Below, piece after piece: positions 31,951-40,390 of a DNA stretch of 64,000 nucleotides (within the stretch, counting starts at the first letter, position 1; each line of letters starts with the position of its first letter). The notes under the pieces were generated by a model. It did no database searches and was not told the origin of the DNA. It saw only the letters and a program-made list of their open reading frames with translations. The position numbers and the translations under genes were made by a program. This DNA is from SABI01 sp963678555 (GTDB lineage Bacteria > Spirochaetota > Spirochaetia > Sphaerochaetales > Sphaerochaetaceae): the NCBI GenBank assembly GCA_963678555.2, contig OY782871.2:186001-250000 (forward strand), given 5' to 3'.

Positions 31951-33030
31951 ATGAAAACTGCTCTTATTACAGGTATTGGAGGCCAAGACGGCTCATTTCT
32001 TGCCGAATTCCTCCTTGGGAAAGGCTATGAAGTTCATGGTATTATCCGTCGCAGTTCTTCTTTTAACACAGGAAGAATTGAGCACCTCTATATTGATGAG
32101 CTTCTCAAAGACATGCATATCAAAACAAAAGTTCAGCTTCATTATGGAGATATGACCGACTCCACAAATCTTATTCGTCTTATCCGTGAAATTAAACCAG
32201 ATGAGATTTACAACCTTGCAGCGATGTCGCATGTTAAAGTGTCCTTTGAAGTTCCCGAATACACTGCCGACACTGACGGAGTGGGGACTCTGCGGCTTCT
32301 TGAGGCTGTTCGATTTCTTGGATACGAGAAGACCACGCGGATCTATCAAGCTTCCACTTCAGAGCTCTATGGAAAGGTTCAGGAAACTCCTCAAACCGAA
32401 ACAACTCCCTTCTATCCTCGAAGCCCATATGGGGTAGCAAAACTGTATGGATACTGGATAACTAGAAACTATCGTGAAGCATACGACATGTTTGCTGTGA
32501 ATGGTATTCTGTTCAATCATGAATCCGAAAGGAGGGGAGAAACTTTTGTGACGCGGAAGATTTCTCTTGCTGCAGCACGAATTAGGAAGGGAACCCAGAA
32601 AAAACTTTACCTAGGCAATCTCAGCGCTAAGAGAGACTGGGGCTATGCAAAAGACTTTGTAGAATGTATGTGGCTTATGCTACAGCATGATACGCCGGAA
32701 GATTTCGTTATTGCCACTGGTGAAACGCACAGTGTTCGAGAATTTACCACCCTTGCTTTCAGGGAGGCAGGTATTGATCTCATCTGGAAAGGCGAAGGAG
32801 TAGAGGAAAAAGGCATTGATGCTGAAAGTGGCGAGGTCTTTGTTGAGGTGGATCCGAAGTATTTCAGGCCAACCGAAGTCGACCTTCTTCTCGGAAATCC
32901 GGAAAAAGCAAAGAAAATTCTTGGCTGGAATCCATCGAAGACCCCCTTCGAGGAGCTCATAAGAATCATGGTTCGTCATGATATTACGTATGTGGAACGC
33001 GAAGAACGAATCAGAAAAGAATTTGATTAG
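31951..33030 (+). CDS. gmd: GDP-mannose 4,6-dehydratase
   Basis: Protein of 359 residues. It has the family start ALITGIGGQDGSFLAEFLLGKGYEVHGIIRRSS, the MSHVKVSFEVPEYT segment, the catalytic STSELYG and YGVAKLYGYW (Tyr-x3-Lys), and NHESERRGETFVTRKI. It makes GDP-4-keto-6-deoxymannose, the precursor of GDP-fucose. The ATG at 31951 is preferred; an ATG at 31942 is only two bases from the AGGAG. fcl follows directly, making a two-gene GDP-L-fucose module. Confidence 0.95.
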   Translation: MKTALITGIGGQDGSFLAEFLLGKGYEVHGIIRRSSSFNTGRIEHLYIDELLKDMHIKTKVQLHYGDMTDSTNLIRLIREIKPDEIYNLAAMSHVKVSFEVPEYTADTDGVGTLRLLEAVRFLGYEKTTRIYQASTSELYGKVQETPQTETTPFYPRSPYGVAKLYGYWITRNYREAYDMFAVNGILFNHESERRGETFVTRKISLAAARIRKGTQKKLYLGNLSAKRDWGYAKDFVECMWLMLQHDTPEDFVIATGETHSVREFTTLAFREAGIDLIWKGEGVEEKGIDAESGEVFVEVDPKYFRPTEVDLLLGNPEKAKKILGWNPSKTPFEELIRIMVRHDITYVEREERIRKEFD

Positions 33031-33046
33031 GAAAGAAGGCTTTACT

Positions 33047-33982
33047 ATGGAAAAAAATTCAAAGATATATGTTGCCGGCCATCGAGGACTAGTTGGCTCT
33101 GCAATTGTAAGGAATCTGGAAAAAAGAGGATATAACAATTTCGTCTTCAGGAGATCAGATGAACTTAACCTTATGCGACAAAATGAAGTAGAAGATTTTT
33201 TCGAGCATGAGAGACCAGATTATGTTTTTCTGGCAGCAGCAAAGGTTGGGGGCATTCAGGCCAACAACACATTTCCTGCGGAGTTTATCTATAACAATCT
33301 GATGATCGAGTCGAACATTATTCATTCTGCCTACCTGTTCAAGGTGAAAAAACTCCTGTTTCTTGGTTCTTCCTGCATTTATCCTAAGTTTGCATCGCAA
33401 CCAATCAAAGAGGAGTACCTTCTCACGGATTCTCTCGAACCTACCAATGAAGCCTATGCCGTTGCAAAGATTGCTGGTATAGAACTGTGTAAGTTCTACA
33501 GAAAGCAGTATGGCTGTGATTTTATTTCAGCCATGCCCACAAATTTATATGGTATATATGACAACTTTGACCTCGAAACTTCTCACGTCATGCCGGCACT
33601 GATCAGGAAGTTTCATGAAGCGAAGCTTGCACATGCACCACATGTTGTCATATGGGGGACGGGTAAACCAAAGCGTGAATTCCTCTTTGTTGATGATTTG
33701 GCCGATGCCTGTGTTCACCTGATGAATACCTACAGTGATGAGATTCATGTGAACGTTGGTACAGGTGAGGACGTTGAGATTGGTGAACTTGCACTGATGA
33801 TCAAAGATATTGTTGGTTACGAGGGAGAGATCGTATATGATGTGAGCAAACCGGACGGGACACCGCGAAAACTTCTTGATGTTAGCCTTCTTGAGCGTAC
33901 CGGATGGATATACTCTACCTCGTTGAGAGAGGGAATCAAAAATGTGTATTCCTGGTATGAGAAGGGGCTGGGTAAGGCATGA
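33047..33982 (+). CDS. fcl: GDP-L-fucose synthase
   Basis: Protein of 311 residues: N-terminal YVAGHRGLVGSAIVR, AAKVGGIQANN, the catalytic SSCIYPKFA and YAVAKIAGIEL, and the later GTGKPKREFLFVDDLADA signature. It epimerises and reduces the gmd product to GDP-L-fucose using NADPH. The ATG at 33047 fits the family N-terminus. It lies 16 bases after gmd and before the fucosyltransferase that would use the product. Confidence 0.95.
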   Translation: MEKNSKIYVAGHRGLVGSAIVRNLEKRGYNNFVFRRSDELNLMRQNEVEDFFEHERPDYVFLAAAKVGGIQANNTFPAEFIYNNLMIESNIIHSAYLFKVKKLLFLGSSCIYPKFASQPIKEEYLLTDSLEPTNEAYAVAKIAGIELCKFYRKQYGCDFISAMPTNLYGIYDNFDLETSHVMPALIRKFHEAKLAHAPHVVIWGTGKPKREFLFVDDLADACVHLMNTYSDEIHVNVGTGEDVEIGELALMIKDIVGYEGEIVYDVSKPDGTPRKLLDVSLLERTGWIYSTSLREGIKNVYSWYEKGLGKA

Positions 33983-34019
33983 GTGGTGTTGTATTAACAC
34001 TGTATTATAGGTGTTCCCC

Positions 34020-34880
34020 GTGATAGTCAAGATTGCAGGTGGTCTCGGTAATCAAATGTTTCAGTATGCCGTTGCAAAAGCTGTGTCACTGAAAATGCAA
34101 CAGACACTCTATCTAGATACCACTTGGTTTATACAACATAGGTCTAGGGATTTTGAATTACATAATTACCGTATATCCTATAAAAAGGCAGCCTATGCAA
34201 CTGTAATTTGGCATAAGGTGTGGAAGCGAATATTTACTATACTTAATCTGCGAAATCGTTACTGGGTGTATGATGAAGATGATACCTTCTTGTATGATGA
34301 TTCCGTGTTCCATAAGAAGTATTCATATTTGATGGGATATTTTCAGAATCCAGAATATTTTCGATCCATTCGTGATGTTCTGCAAAGAGAATTTGTGTTG
34401 TCAAATCAAGTTGAGTCAGGTCAGGGACAGTTGATTCAGAAACTGCAATCTACAGAATCAGTGGCCGTTCATGTAAGGCGGGGCGATTATGTATCTGAGA
34501 ATCACTCAAGTCTGCAAAAATATATTGTTCAGGATGTTGACTACTATCATAGAGCATTCCGATTAGTGAGTGATAAAATCTCAGAGCCTGAGTTTTATAT
34601 TTTTTCTGATGATATTGACTGGTGTAAGAAAAACTTTGATTCTAGCATCTACCACATACATTTCATAGATTCCTCTTTGAGTAATTCAGTACATGATGAT
34701 TTTCTTTTCATGCGGTCCTGCAGACATTTCATTTTGGCAAACAGTACCTTCAGTTGGTGGGCAGCGTGGTTATCACACGAAAAGGGTCGACTGGTTGTAG
34801 TTCCGGAACGTTGGTATATGGATACTAATAAAAATGCTGCATCAAAAGTTCTTGTCGAGAAGGACTGGTTCGTACTATGA
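34020..34880 (+). CDS. Alpha-1,2-fucosyltransferase (GT11)
   Basis: Protein of 286 residues. N-terminal MIVKIAGGLGNQMFQYA and the GDP-fucose-binding HVRRGDY motif (151-157), then NSTFSWWAAWLS, are hallmarks of family GT11. The start is taken as the GTG at 34020, giving the standard N-terminus; a GTG three codons earlier is possible. It would add fucose in alpha-1,2 linkage to the repeat unit, as in blood-group-H-like O antigens. The gene is markedly AT-rich. The next gene overlaps its stop. Confidence 0.9.
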   Translation: MIVKIAGGLGNQMFQYAVAKAVSLKMQQTLYLDTTWFIQHRSRDFELHNYRISYKKAAYATVIWHKVWKRIFTILNLRNRYWVYDEDDTFLYDDSVFHKKYSYLMGYFQNPEYFRSIRDVLQREFVLSNQVESGQGQLIQKLQSTESVAVHVRRGDYVSENHSSLQKYIVQDVDYYHRAFRLVSDKISEPEFYIFSDDIDWCKKNFDSSIYHIHFIDSSLSNSVHDDFLFMRSCRHFILANSTFSWWAAWLSHEKGRLVVVPERWYMDTNKNAASKVLVEKDWFVL

Positions 34881-35860
34881 ATCACAATGAAAGTTTTACT
34901 ATGAAGGAGAACTCAGTGATGCATACTTTTGTTTTAACAGTTGCTGAACAGGATGTGGAAACAGCAAAAAAGACTGTTGAATATATAGAACGTGTGTTTA
35001 ATCCTCAGAGCGTCATCCTGATTACTACCGAAAATGTGATGGATAGTCCAGAAATCTCTTGGCCTGACAGTGTTACGGTAATGGATGAAAATACCATCTA
35101 TCCAGGGATGACAATCGATCGGATTCAAGATATCCTGGCTGAGTTCACTGGGAAACGATCGAGAGCTGGTTGGTATTTTCAGCAGTTTTTAAAAATGGCT
35201 TATGCCTGTAATTGTGCGGATGAGCGGTATATTCTCTGGGATGCTGACACTATCCCCTTACGGCCCATTTCTTTTTTAAGTACGGATACAAAAAAGTTGC
35301 TCTTCTCTATGAAGAGTGAACATCATACGCCATATTTTTCCACAATGAAGAGGCTTTTTCACGGGATAGTTATGAAAGGTATTGAAAAATCATTTATTGC
35401 GGAACATATGATTATTGATACGAAAATTATGAAAGAACTTATTAATGCTATCAAGTGTGACGAAAGTCTCCAAGGTTCAACATTCTATGAAAAGATACTG
35501 TATTCTATAGATACAGACGTTATCCTTAAGTCGGGTTTTTCTGAATATGAGACGTATGGTAATTATGTGCTTACGTTTCATCCTGATTGTTATGAGATGC
35601 GTGAACTGAAATCATATCGTCATGGAAAGAATATGCTGGGTTACCCTGATAATAATCAACTGGAATGGGTGGGAGAAGAGTATGATACTATTTCTTTTGA
35701 AAAATGGGATAAACCCGGAATTGGCAAGCTTTTATGTCGTGTCCGATGGATCAGAAGCCATTATTCATTCTCTCAGGTTGAGAAATTTTGTCAGCTGAAA
35801 GGGATTCGTGCACTCAGCAAAATCTATAAAGGTTTACAGGCATTAGGAAATCAGGATTGA
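34877..35860 (+). CDS. Putative glycosyltransferase (DUF6492-like)
   Basis: Protein of 327 residues without a firm family match by eye. It has no signal peptide. YILWDADTIPLRP contains a D-x-D motif of GT-A glycosyltransferases, and the spacing with GWYFQQFLKMAYA resembles the DUF6492 family found in polysaccharide loci. It starts four bases inside the end of the fucosyltransferase gene (ATGA). A later in-frame ATG (MKENSVM) is an alternative start. Together with the GT11 gene and the flippase it forms an AT-rich run. Confidence 0.6.
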   Translation: MNHNESFTMKENSVMHTFVLTVAEQDVETAKKTVEYIERVFNPQSVILITTENVMDSPEISWPDSVTVMDENTIYPGMTIDRIQDILAEFTGKRSRAGWYFQQFLKMAYACNCADERYILWDADTIPLRPISFLSTDTKKLLFSMKSEHHTPYFSTMKRLFHGIVMKGIEKSFIAEHMIIDTKIMKELINAIKCDESLQGSTFYEKILYSIDTDVILKSGFSEYETYGNYVLTFHPDCYEMRELKSYRHGKNMLGYPDNNQLEWVGEEYDTISFEKWDKPGIGKLLCRVRWIRSHYSFSQVEKFCQLKGIRALSKIYKGLQALGNQD

Positions 35861-35903
35861 CCTTCCTGATAAGGTTATCATGGTAGACCTGAGGACATAG
35901 GTA

Positions 35904-37427
35904 GTGAGAAGTAGGATTGCAGTACAGAATAGTATGGTTAGTACATTATCCATGGTCATTACCATGGTTATGGGTTTTGCAACCCGGAAAGTCTTTATTC
36001 AATTCGTCGGGGTTAGCCTTCTCGGAGTGGATGGGGTTATTACGCAGATTCTCGGGTTCCTTTCTCTCGCAGAACTAGGGGTTAAGACTGCAATCGTGTA
36101 CTCATTGTATCGGCCCATCCACGAAAAAGATTCAGATAAGATCGGACAGATAATGGCTCTTTTTAAGAGTATATATAGAAGAGTCGGATTGTTTGTGCTT
36201 GTTGTTGGATTGCTTGGTTCTTTTTTCATCCAGTTTGTCATCACTGGTGTCGAATACGATCTGATCTATATCCAGGGAGCACTTCTCATTCAGCTGATTG
36301 CTACCGTAGCTACCTACTTCATGGCCTATAAGAGAACTCTCCTGTATGCCGACCAGAAGAACTATATTCTCAACATCATTGATTCTATCGTCAACATCAT
36401 CATTAATATTGCAAAAATTGTACTATTGATCTACTTGAAAAGTTACTATGGCTATCTCATTCTACAGGTGATTCAGGTTATTGGGTCAAACCTTCTGGTT
36501 TCCTGGTTTTATCAAAAATCATATCCTGCAATACAGAAATCTGATACGTACTCGCAGGAAGAAAAAACCGCATTATTTAGCCATGTAAAAAATGTTTTTG
36601 CAGGAAGGATCGCAGGATTCATCTACGCATCAACTGACAATATAGTTATTTCTATTTTGCTAGGTACCAAACTTGTCGGGTATCTATCCAACTACCAACT
36701 TCTCTACAGCGCTGTCAAGAAAATGATCATGTATCTAATGATTCCAATACAGCCACTCATAGGAAATTTTCTTACAGAAGAAAGTGATCTACGGAGGAGT
36801 GAATCTCTCTTTTTTGAGTATACGTTTGTGAGATTTCTTCTTATTACGATAGGGTTTGTTCCTATGATTTCTCTTTCTAATTATGCTATTGAGTTATGGT
36901 TGGGGAAAGCCTTTATCCTTAGCCCGCTCATCACAATCCTTATGATGACAGACTTCTATATCAGTTTCATACATGGACCGGCAGGAGAATACATCAATGG
37001 GTTGGGGTTGTTTTATTATGAGAAATTTGTTGCTATTCTTGGAGCTTCTTTGAATATCATTACCTCCGTTCTCGGTGTGTATCTGTTCGGTGTATATGGC
37101 GTTCTTATCGGCACTGTTATAAGTCAGATATGTATGTGGATCGGGAGAAGTTATATTGTATATAAATTCTACTTCAAGAATACACATGACATGTATCTGC
37201 ATTACTGGAGGAAACATCTGTTCCTGATTTCAACGATAGTCATTGAAACATTGCTTTCATATATGATTATCCAGCGTCTGAGGTTTTTGCCAACATGGTA
37301 TATCCTTATCATAGGGCTTGTCATTTCTGAGGTATTGGTTGTTATTGGTACCATAGTATTCTGGGGGCGATCAAAGGAATTTCACTATGTGAAAAACCTG
37401 GTTTTTACCCATATTTTGAGAAAATAA
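35904..37427 (+). CDS. Wzx-type oligosaccharide flippase (MATE/MOP superfamily)
   Basis: Protein of 507 residues with about 12-14 hydrophobic helices, a conserved basic start (RSRIAVQNSMVSTLSMVITMVMGFATRKVFI) and the polysaccharide-synthesis arrangement of the MOP superfamily. It should flip lipid-linked repeat units across the inner membrane for polymerisation by the Wzy-like protein (45314-46447). The start is a GTG at 35904, fitting the hydrophobic N-terminus. It ends two bases before the convergent glycosyltransferase. Confidence 0.85.
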   Translation: MRSRIAVQNSMVSTLSMVITMVMGFATRKVFIQFVGVSLLGVDGVITQILGFLSLAELGVKTAIVYSLYRPIHEKDSDKIGQIMALFKSIYRRVGLFVLVVGLLGSFFIQFVITGVEYDLIYIQGALLIQLIATVATYFMAYKRTLLYADQKNYILNIIDSIVNIIINIAKIVLLIYLKSYYGYLILQVIQVIGSNLLVSWFYQKSYPAIQKSDTYSQEEKTALFSHVKNVFAGRIAGFIYASTDNIVISILLGTKLVGYLSNYQLLYSAVKKMIMYLMIPIQPLIGNFLTEESDLRRSESLFFEYTFVRFLLITIGFVPMISLSNYAIELWLGKAFILSPLITILMMTDFYISFIHGPAGEYINGLGLFYYEKFVAILGASLNIITSVLGVYLFGVYGVLIGTVISQICMWIGRSYIVYKFYFKNTHDMYLHYWRKHLFLISTIVIETLLSYMIIQRLRFLPTWYILIIGLVISEVLVVIGTIVFWGRSKEFHYVKNLVFTHILRK

Positions 37428-37429
37428 TC

Positions 37430-38254
37430 TTATTTCCTAGCTCGTATCCTATTGTTTGCATACAGTATGTGACGATAGAGTAAAAATGGGATACACATGC
37501 GAATGAAGATTTGAAGCTTCTCAACGTTGGATAAGGGTTTGAAATATTTCCAGACTGCTTTTTTATCTGCATTTACAAGGCAGGTTTTTGCAAAAAGGAA
37601 CTCGTTGTTTTCACGATTATTTCTTCGTACGCTCTTAGGATTAATCCTGTATTTCAGGAGTGTCTCCTTAAGATAGTAGAACTCAGCACCTTCGCGGTAA
37701 GCTTTCTTCCAGAGGATTGAGTCCTGGCCTGTTGTATATGCTTCATCATACATCCCGTAGCGAGAAAAAAAATCCCTCCTCATCATCACCGAAGGATGGA
37801 CGATGTAGATGTATCGATCAAGATAACCAAGAATTTTCTCCAGAGTCTCGGGACGCCAGGAATTGCAGATCTTATCTGAACGGTCATCAATGATTTCTAT
37901 ATCAGTGAACACCATTTCCACCGTAGGGAACTGTTCGAATATGGCATGTTCTTTTTCCAAACGGTCAGGCATCGCAATGTCATCGGCATCCATCCGTGCG
38001 ATGAGCTCTCCCTTTGCCAGTGAGACCATCGTATTCAGGTTTCTTGTCAGTCCCCGATTCTCTGTGTTTTTAAGCAGAATGATGCGCTCATCCTTTTCCT
38101 GATACTTTTTAAGAATGTTCCAGGTGCCATCAGTTGAACAGTCGTCCGTGATAATGAATTCGAATTCGGGGTAGGTCTGTGCACGTACTGAATCAATGCA
38201 TTCTTTGAGAAATTTTTCTCCGTTGTATACTGACATGATTACACTGATTTTCAA
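37430..38254 (-). CDS. Family 2 glycosyltransferase
   Basis: Protein of 274 residues: N-terminal ISVIMSVYNGEKFLKECIDSVRAQTYPEFEFIITDDCSTDGT, then ARMDADDIAMPDRLEKE with the D-x-D metal motif, and the C-terminal acceptor segment GQDSILWKKAYREG. This is a GT-A fold enzyme, inverting, working at the cytoplasmic face. The start is a TTG at 38254 with GGAG a few bases upstream. Donor and acceptor cannot be told from sequence. Confidence 0.9.
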   Translation of the reverse strand: MKISVIMSVYNGEKFLKECIDSVRAQTYPEFEFIITDDCSTDGTWNILKKYQEKDERIILLKNTENRGLTRNLNTMVSLAKGELIARMDADDIAMPDRLEKEHAIFEQFPTVEMVFTDIEIIDDRSDKICNSWRPETLEKILGYLDRYIYIVHPSVMMRRDFFSRYGMYDEAYTTGQDSILWKKAYREGAEFYYLKETLLKYRINPKSVRRNNRENNEFLFAKTCLVNADKKAVWKYFKPLSNVEKLQIFIRMCIPFLLYRHILYANNRIRARK

Positions 38255-38404
38255 TGGATGCTCCTTCGGTGAATTGCTGCTAGTATGCGATATTCATCTT
38301 TCCATGGCAAAGGCCGAATGTCTAGGGTCAAAGAGAAACAATGCTTTGCATTTTTTCTGACATACCAGAGTCACGAGCAGTAGGGAGAGTTGCCCGTTTG
38401 CTGA

Positions 38405-38443
38405 CTTGTCTGATACGATGTAGATGCAACGCCTACAGACAAG
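38405..38443 (+). repeat. Spaced inverted repeat before the first Wzi-like gene
   Basis: CTTGTCTG (38405-38412) and CAGACAAG (38436-38443) form 8-base inverted arms 23 bases apart. The right arm runs into the AAGGAG ribosome binding site of the gene at 38456. It may be an operator or fold over the start region; support is limited to the repeat itself. Confidence 0.45.
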
Positions 38444-38455
38444 GAGTCTCTACTC

Positions 38456-40378
38456 ATGAAGAGAATCATCATAGTACTACTGGTCATCTCGATCCTTAAT
38501 TATTCGTTAGCTGCGGCAACTCATCAATCCCTTCCCCTTGGTCACAGAGCCTATGAAATCCTTGATCTTGCCGAAATACGTGGGATAATCAATCCACTTC
38601 CGTCAGTAAAACCGTATGCGCGATCACTTGTTGTTTCACAGATGGAAGAAATCGCAGAAAGCTCCCTTCTTTCTTCATCTGAAAAAGGGATTATTGCTGC
38701 TCTTATTGAGGAACTAACCGCTACGTACGTACCTTCGGAGAACCTCGGTGATGTTGTCAAGGAAGGTGCCTATATGAATTACTGGGACCCATATGACATC
38801 GGGGCACGGGTAGGAGTCACTGGAGAGTTTGTGTACACTCAGGGGGTTAGTAATACCGATTCTTTTCAAACACATATCGGGATAAAACCCTACTTTGAGG
38901 CCGATATCTCTGACTTCTTATCAATATATATGGATTTCGGCCTCTTGCTTGATCATCTTGACCCCCGTCTCTTTCTGCCAAACGATTTTGTTATCCCTAC
39001 AGAGGCTCGCTACGACACAATATTTGACACGACCGGAGGTGAGTCTTTCTACTACGGTGCCTATTACAGCCCGGAAATATCATTATCATTCTTAGATGGA
39101 AACCTACAGCTTCGTGCCGGCTCAATACAGCGTGATTGGGGTGTCGGAATGAACAATTTTATGATTTCCGGTTCTGCAAGGTCATTCGAGGGAGCAGAAG
39201 TCTCCATAACCTTCGCCCCTTGGCTTAACTTCCAGTTTATCGCAGGGAGCCTGGGCAAGTTCTGGGATAAGGAGCTGAACGACATTTCCTATTTTGAAGA
39301 ATATCTGGGTGACTATCAGTTCTCTGAAAGTATGTTAGGAACACAGTATGATAACAATATCAGTGCTCAGCGAGTAGAATTGAGTCTTCCTTGGAACCTG
39401 ACTGCCGGAATATACGAATCAGTTCTCTATAGAAAACGCTTTGAGCTTGCATACCTGAATCCCTTTTCCATGCTGATGTTCCAACAGGTGAATGTCGGGG
39501 ACTTTGATAATATGCTTGCGGGTATTGACTTGCAGTGGACCGTGCCCGGTATAATGAGATTATATGGAGCTTTCGCGACTACGGAGATGGATAAGATCAA
39601 CCCCTCTGAGTTGTTCAAAGAACCGAGAAACATCATGGCGTTCCAGGGTGGTGTTGATCTGGATCTTCCTTTCGGATCTTTTACCAAGGCAACTGTTCAG
39701 TACACCAATATTTCGCCGTTTTTTTATACACACTACCCTGTGTATCTTGATTATAATGATGACAGGGATATAGATGATATATATGAATTGAGCTATGTGA
39801 ATGAAGGAGCCAACCTTGGCTATCCGCTTCGTCCAGGTTCTGATGAGTTTCTTGCCCATATTTCTTTTCAGATTGATGAGAGCTGGAGTGCTGAGGTCAC
39901 GGGAAAATATCAGCGACGAAGTGGACAGTACGGTTTCAACATGGATACATACATGATCTACAGTGCATCACAGGATGAAGAGTATGATGAAAAGGCGTTT
40001 GCTGACAATCTTTTTGAACAGGCTGTTGCAGTAGAACTTGCCCTATCAAAACGAATGAAGGATGTTCCGTTCGAGATACAAGCATCCTATATCTACCACG
40101 GGAATCGCAAGAAGGAACTTTCAGAGGAACTCTGGTGGGTGTATCCAGTGTATGATGGAATAACGACAGAACCTAACTCAGATGACCCTCTTGCGATCGG
40201 GGACAGTTCCTACGTCAGTGATACTGCTGTTGCTGGGGAAGCGATAGATAGGGAGGAGGGCTCGGACCTGCCTACTGGGACTTGGGAATCTTTTCCCATC
40301 CAGTATTCACCAGTTGGAAACTGGTCTTCCTTTACCCATTCTCATGCAGTGCAGGTCGGCTTCTACGTCTGGAAATAG
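38456..40378 (+). CDS. Wzi-like outer-membrane capsule assembly protein, first copy
   Basis: Protein of 640 residues with a signal peptide (MKRIIIVLLVISILNYSLAAAT). A helical head, YEILDLAEIRGIINPLPSVKPYARS, is followed by long beta-strand-rich sequence with many aromatic belts (YYGAYYSPEISLSF, QLRAGSIQRDWGVG). This resembles the Wzi family, whose barrel anchors capsule on the cell surface. AAGGAG precedes the ATG. A second protein of the same kind follows 12 bases later. Family call is by pattern; a generic porin-like barrel is the alternative. Confidence 0.65.
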   Translation: MKRIIIVLLVISILNYSLAAATHQSLPLGHRAYEILDLAEIRGIINPLPSVKPYARSLVVSQMEEIAESSLLSSSEKGIIAALIEELTATYVPSENLGDVVKEGAYMNYWDPYDIGARVGVTGEFVYTQGVSNTDSFQTHIGIKPYFEADISDFLSIYMDFGLLLDHLDPRLFLPNDFVIPTEARYDTIFDTTGGESFYYGAYYSPEISLSFLDGNLQLRAGSIQRDWGVGMNNFMISGSARSFEGAEVSITFAPWLNFQFIAGSLGKFWDKELNDISYFEEYLGDYQFSESMLGTQYDNNISAQRVELSLPWNLTAGIYESVLYRKRFELAYLNPFSMLMFQQVNVGDFDNMLAGIDLQWTVPGIMRLYGAFATTEMDKINPSELFKEPRNIMAFQGGVDLDLPFGSFTKATVQYTNISPFFYTHYPVYLDYNDDRDIDDIYELSYVNEGANLGYPLRPGSDEFLAHISFQIDESWSAEVTGKYQRRSGQYGFNMDTYMIYSASQDEEYDEKAFADNLFEQAVAVELALSKRMKDVPFEIQASYIYHGNRKKELSEELWWVYPVYDGITTEPNSDDPLAIGDSSYVSDTAVAGEAIDREEGSDLPTGTWESFPIQYSPVGNWSSFTHSHAVQVGFYVWK

Positions 40379-40390
40379 GAGAACACTACG

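Noticed and set aside
31723..31986. 87-codon minus-strand open frame between licD and gmd
   Set aside because: It overlaps the gmd start and has no binding site or family; kept only as a possible gene relic in the intergenic note.
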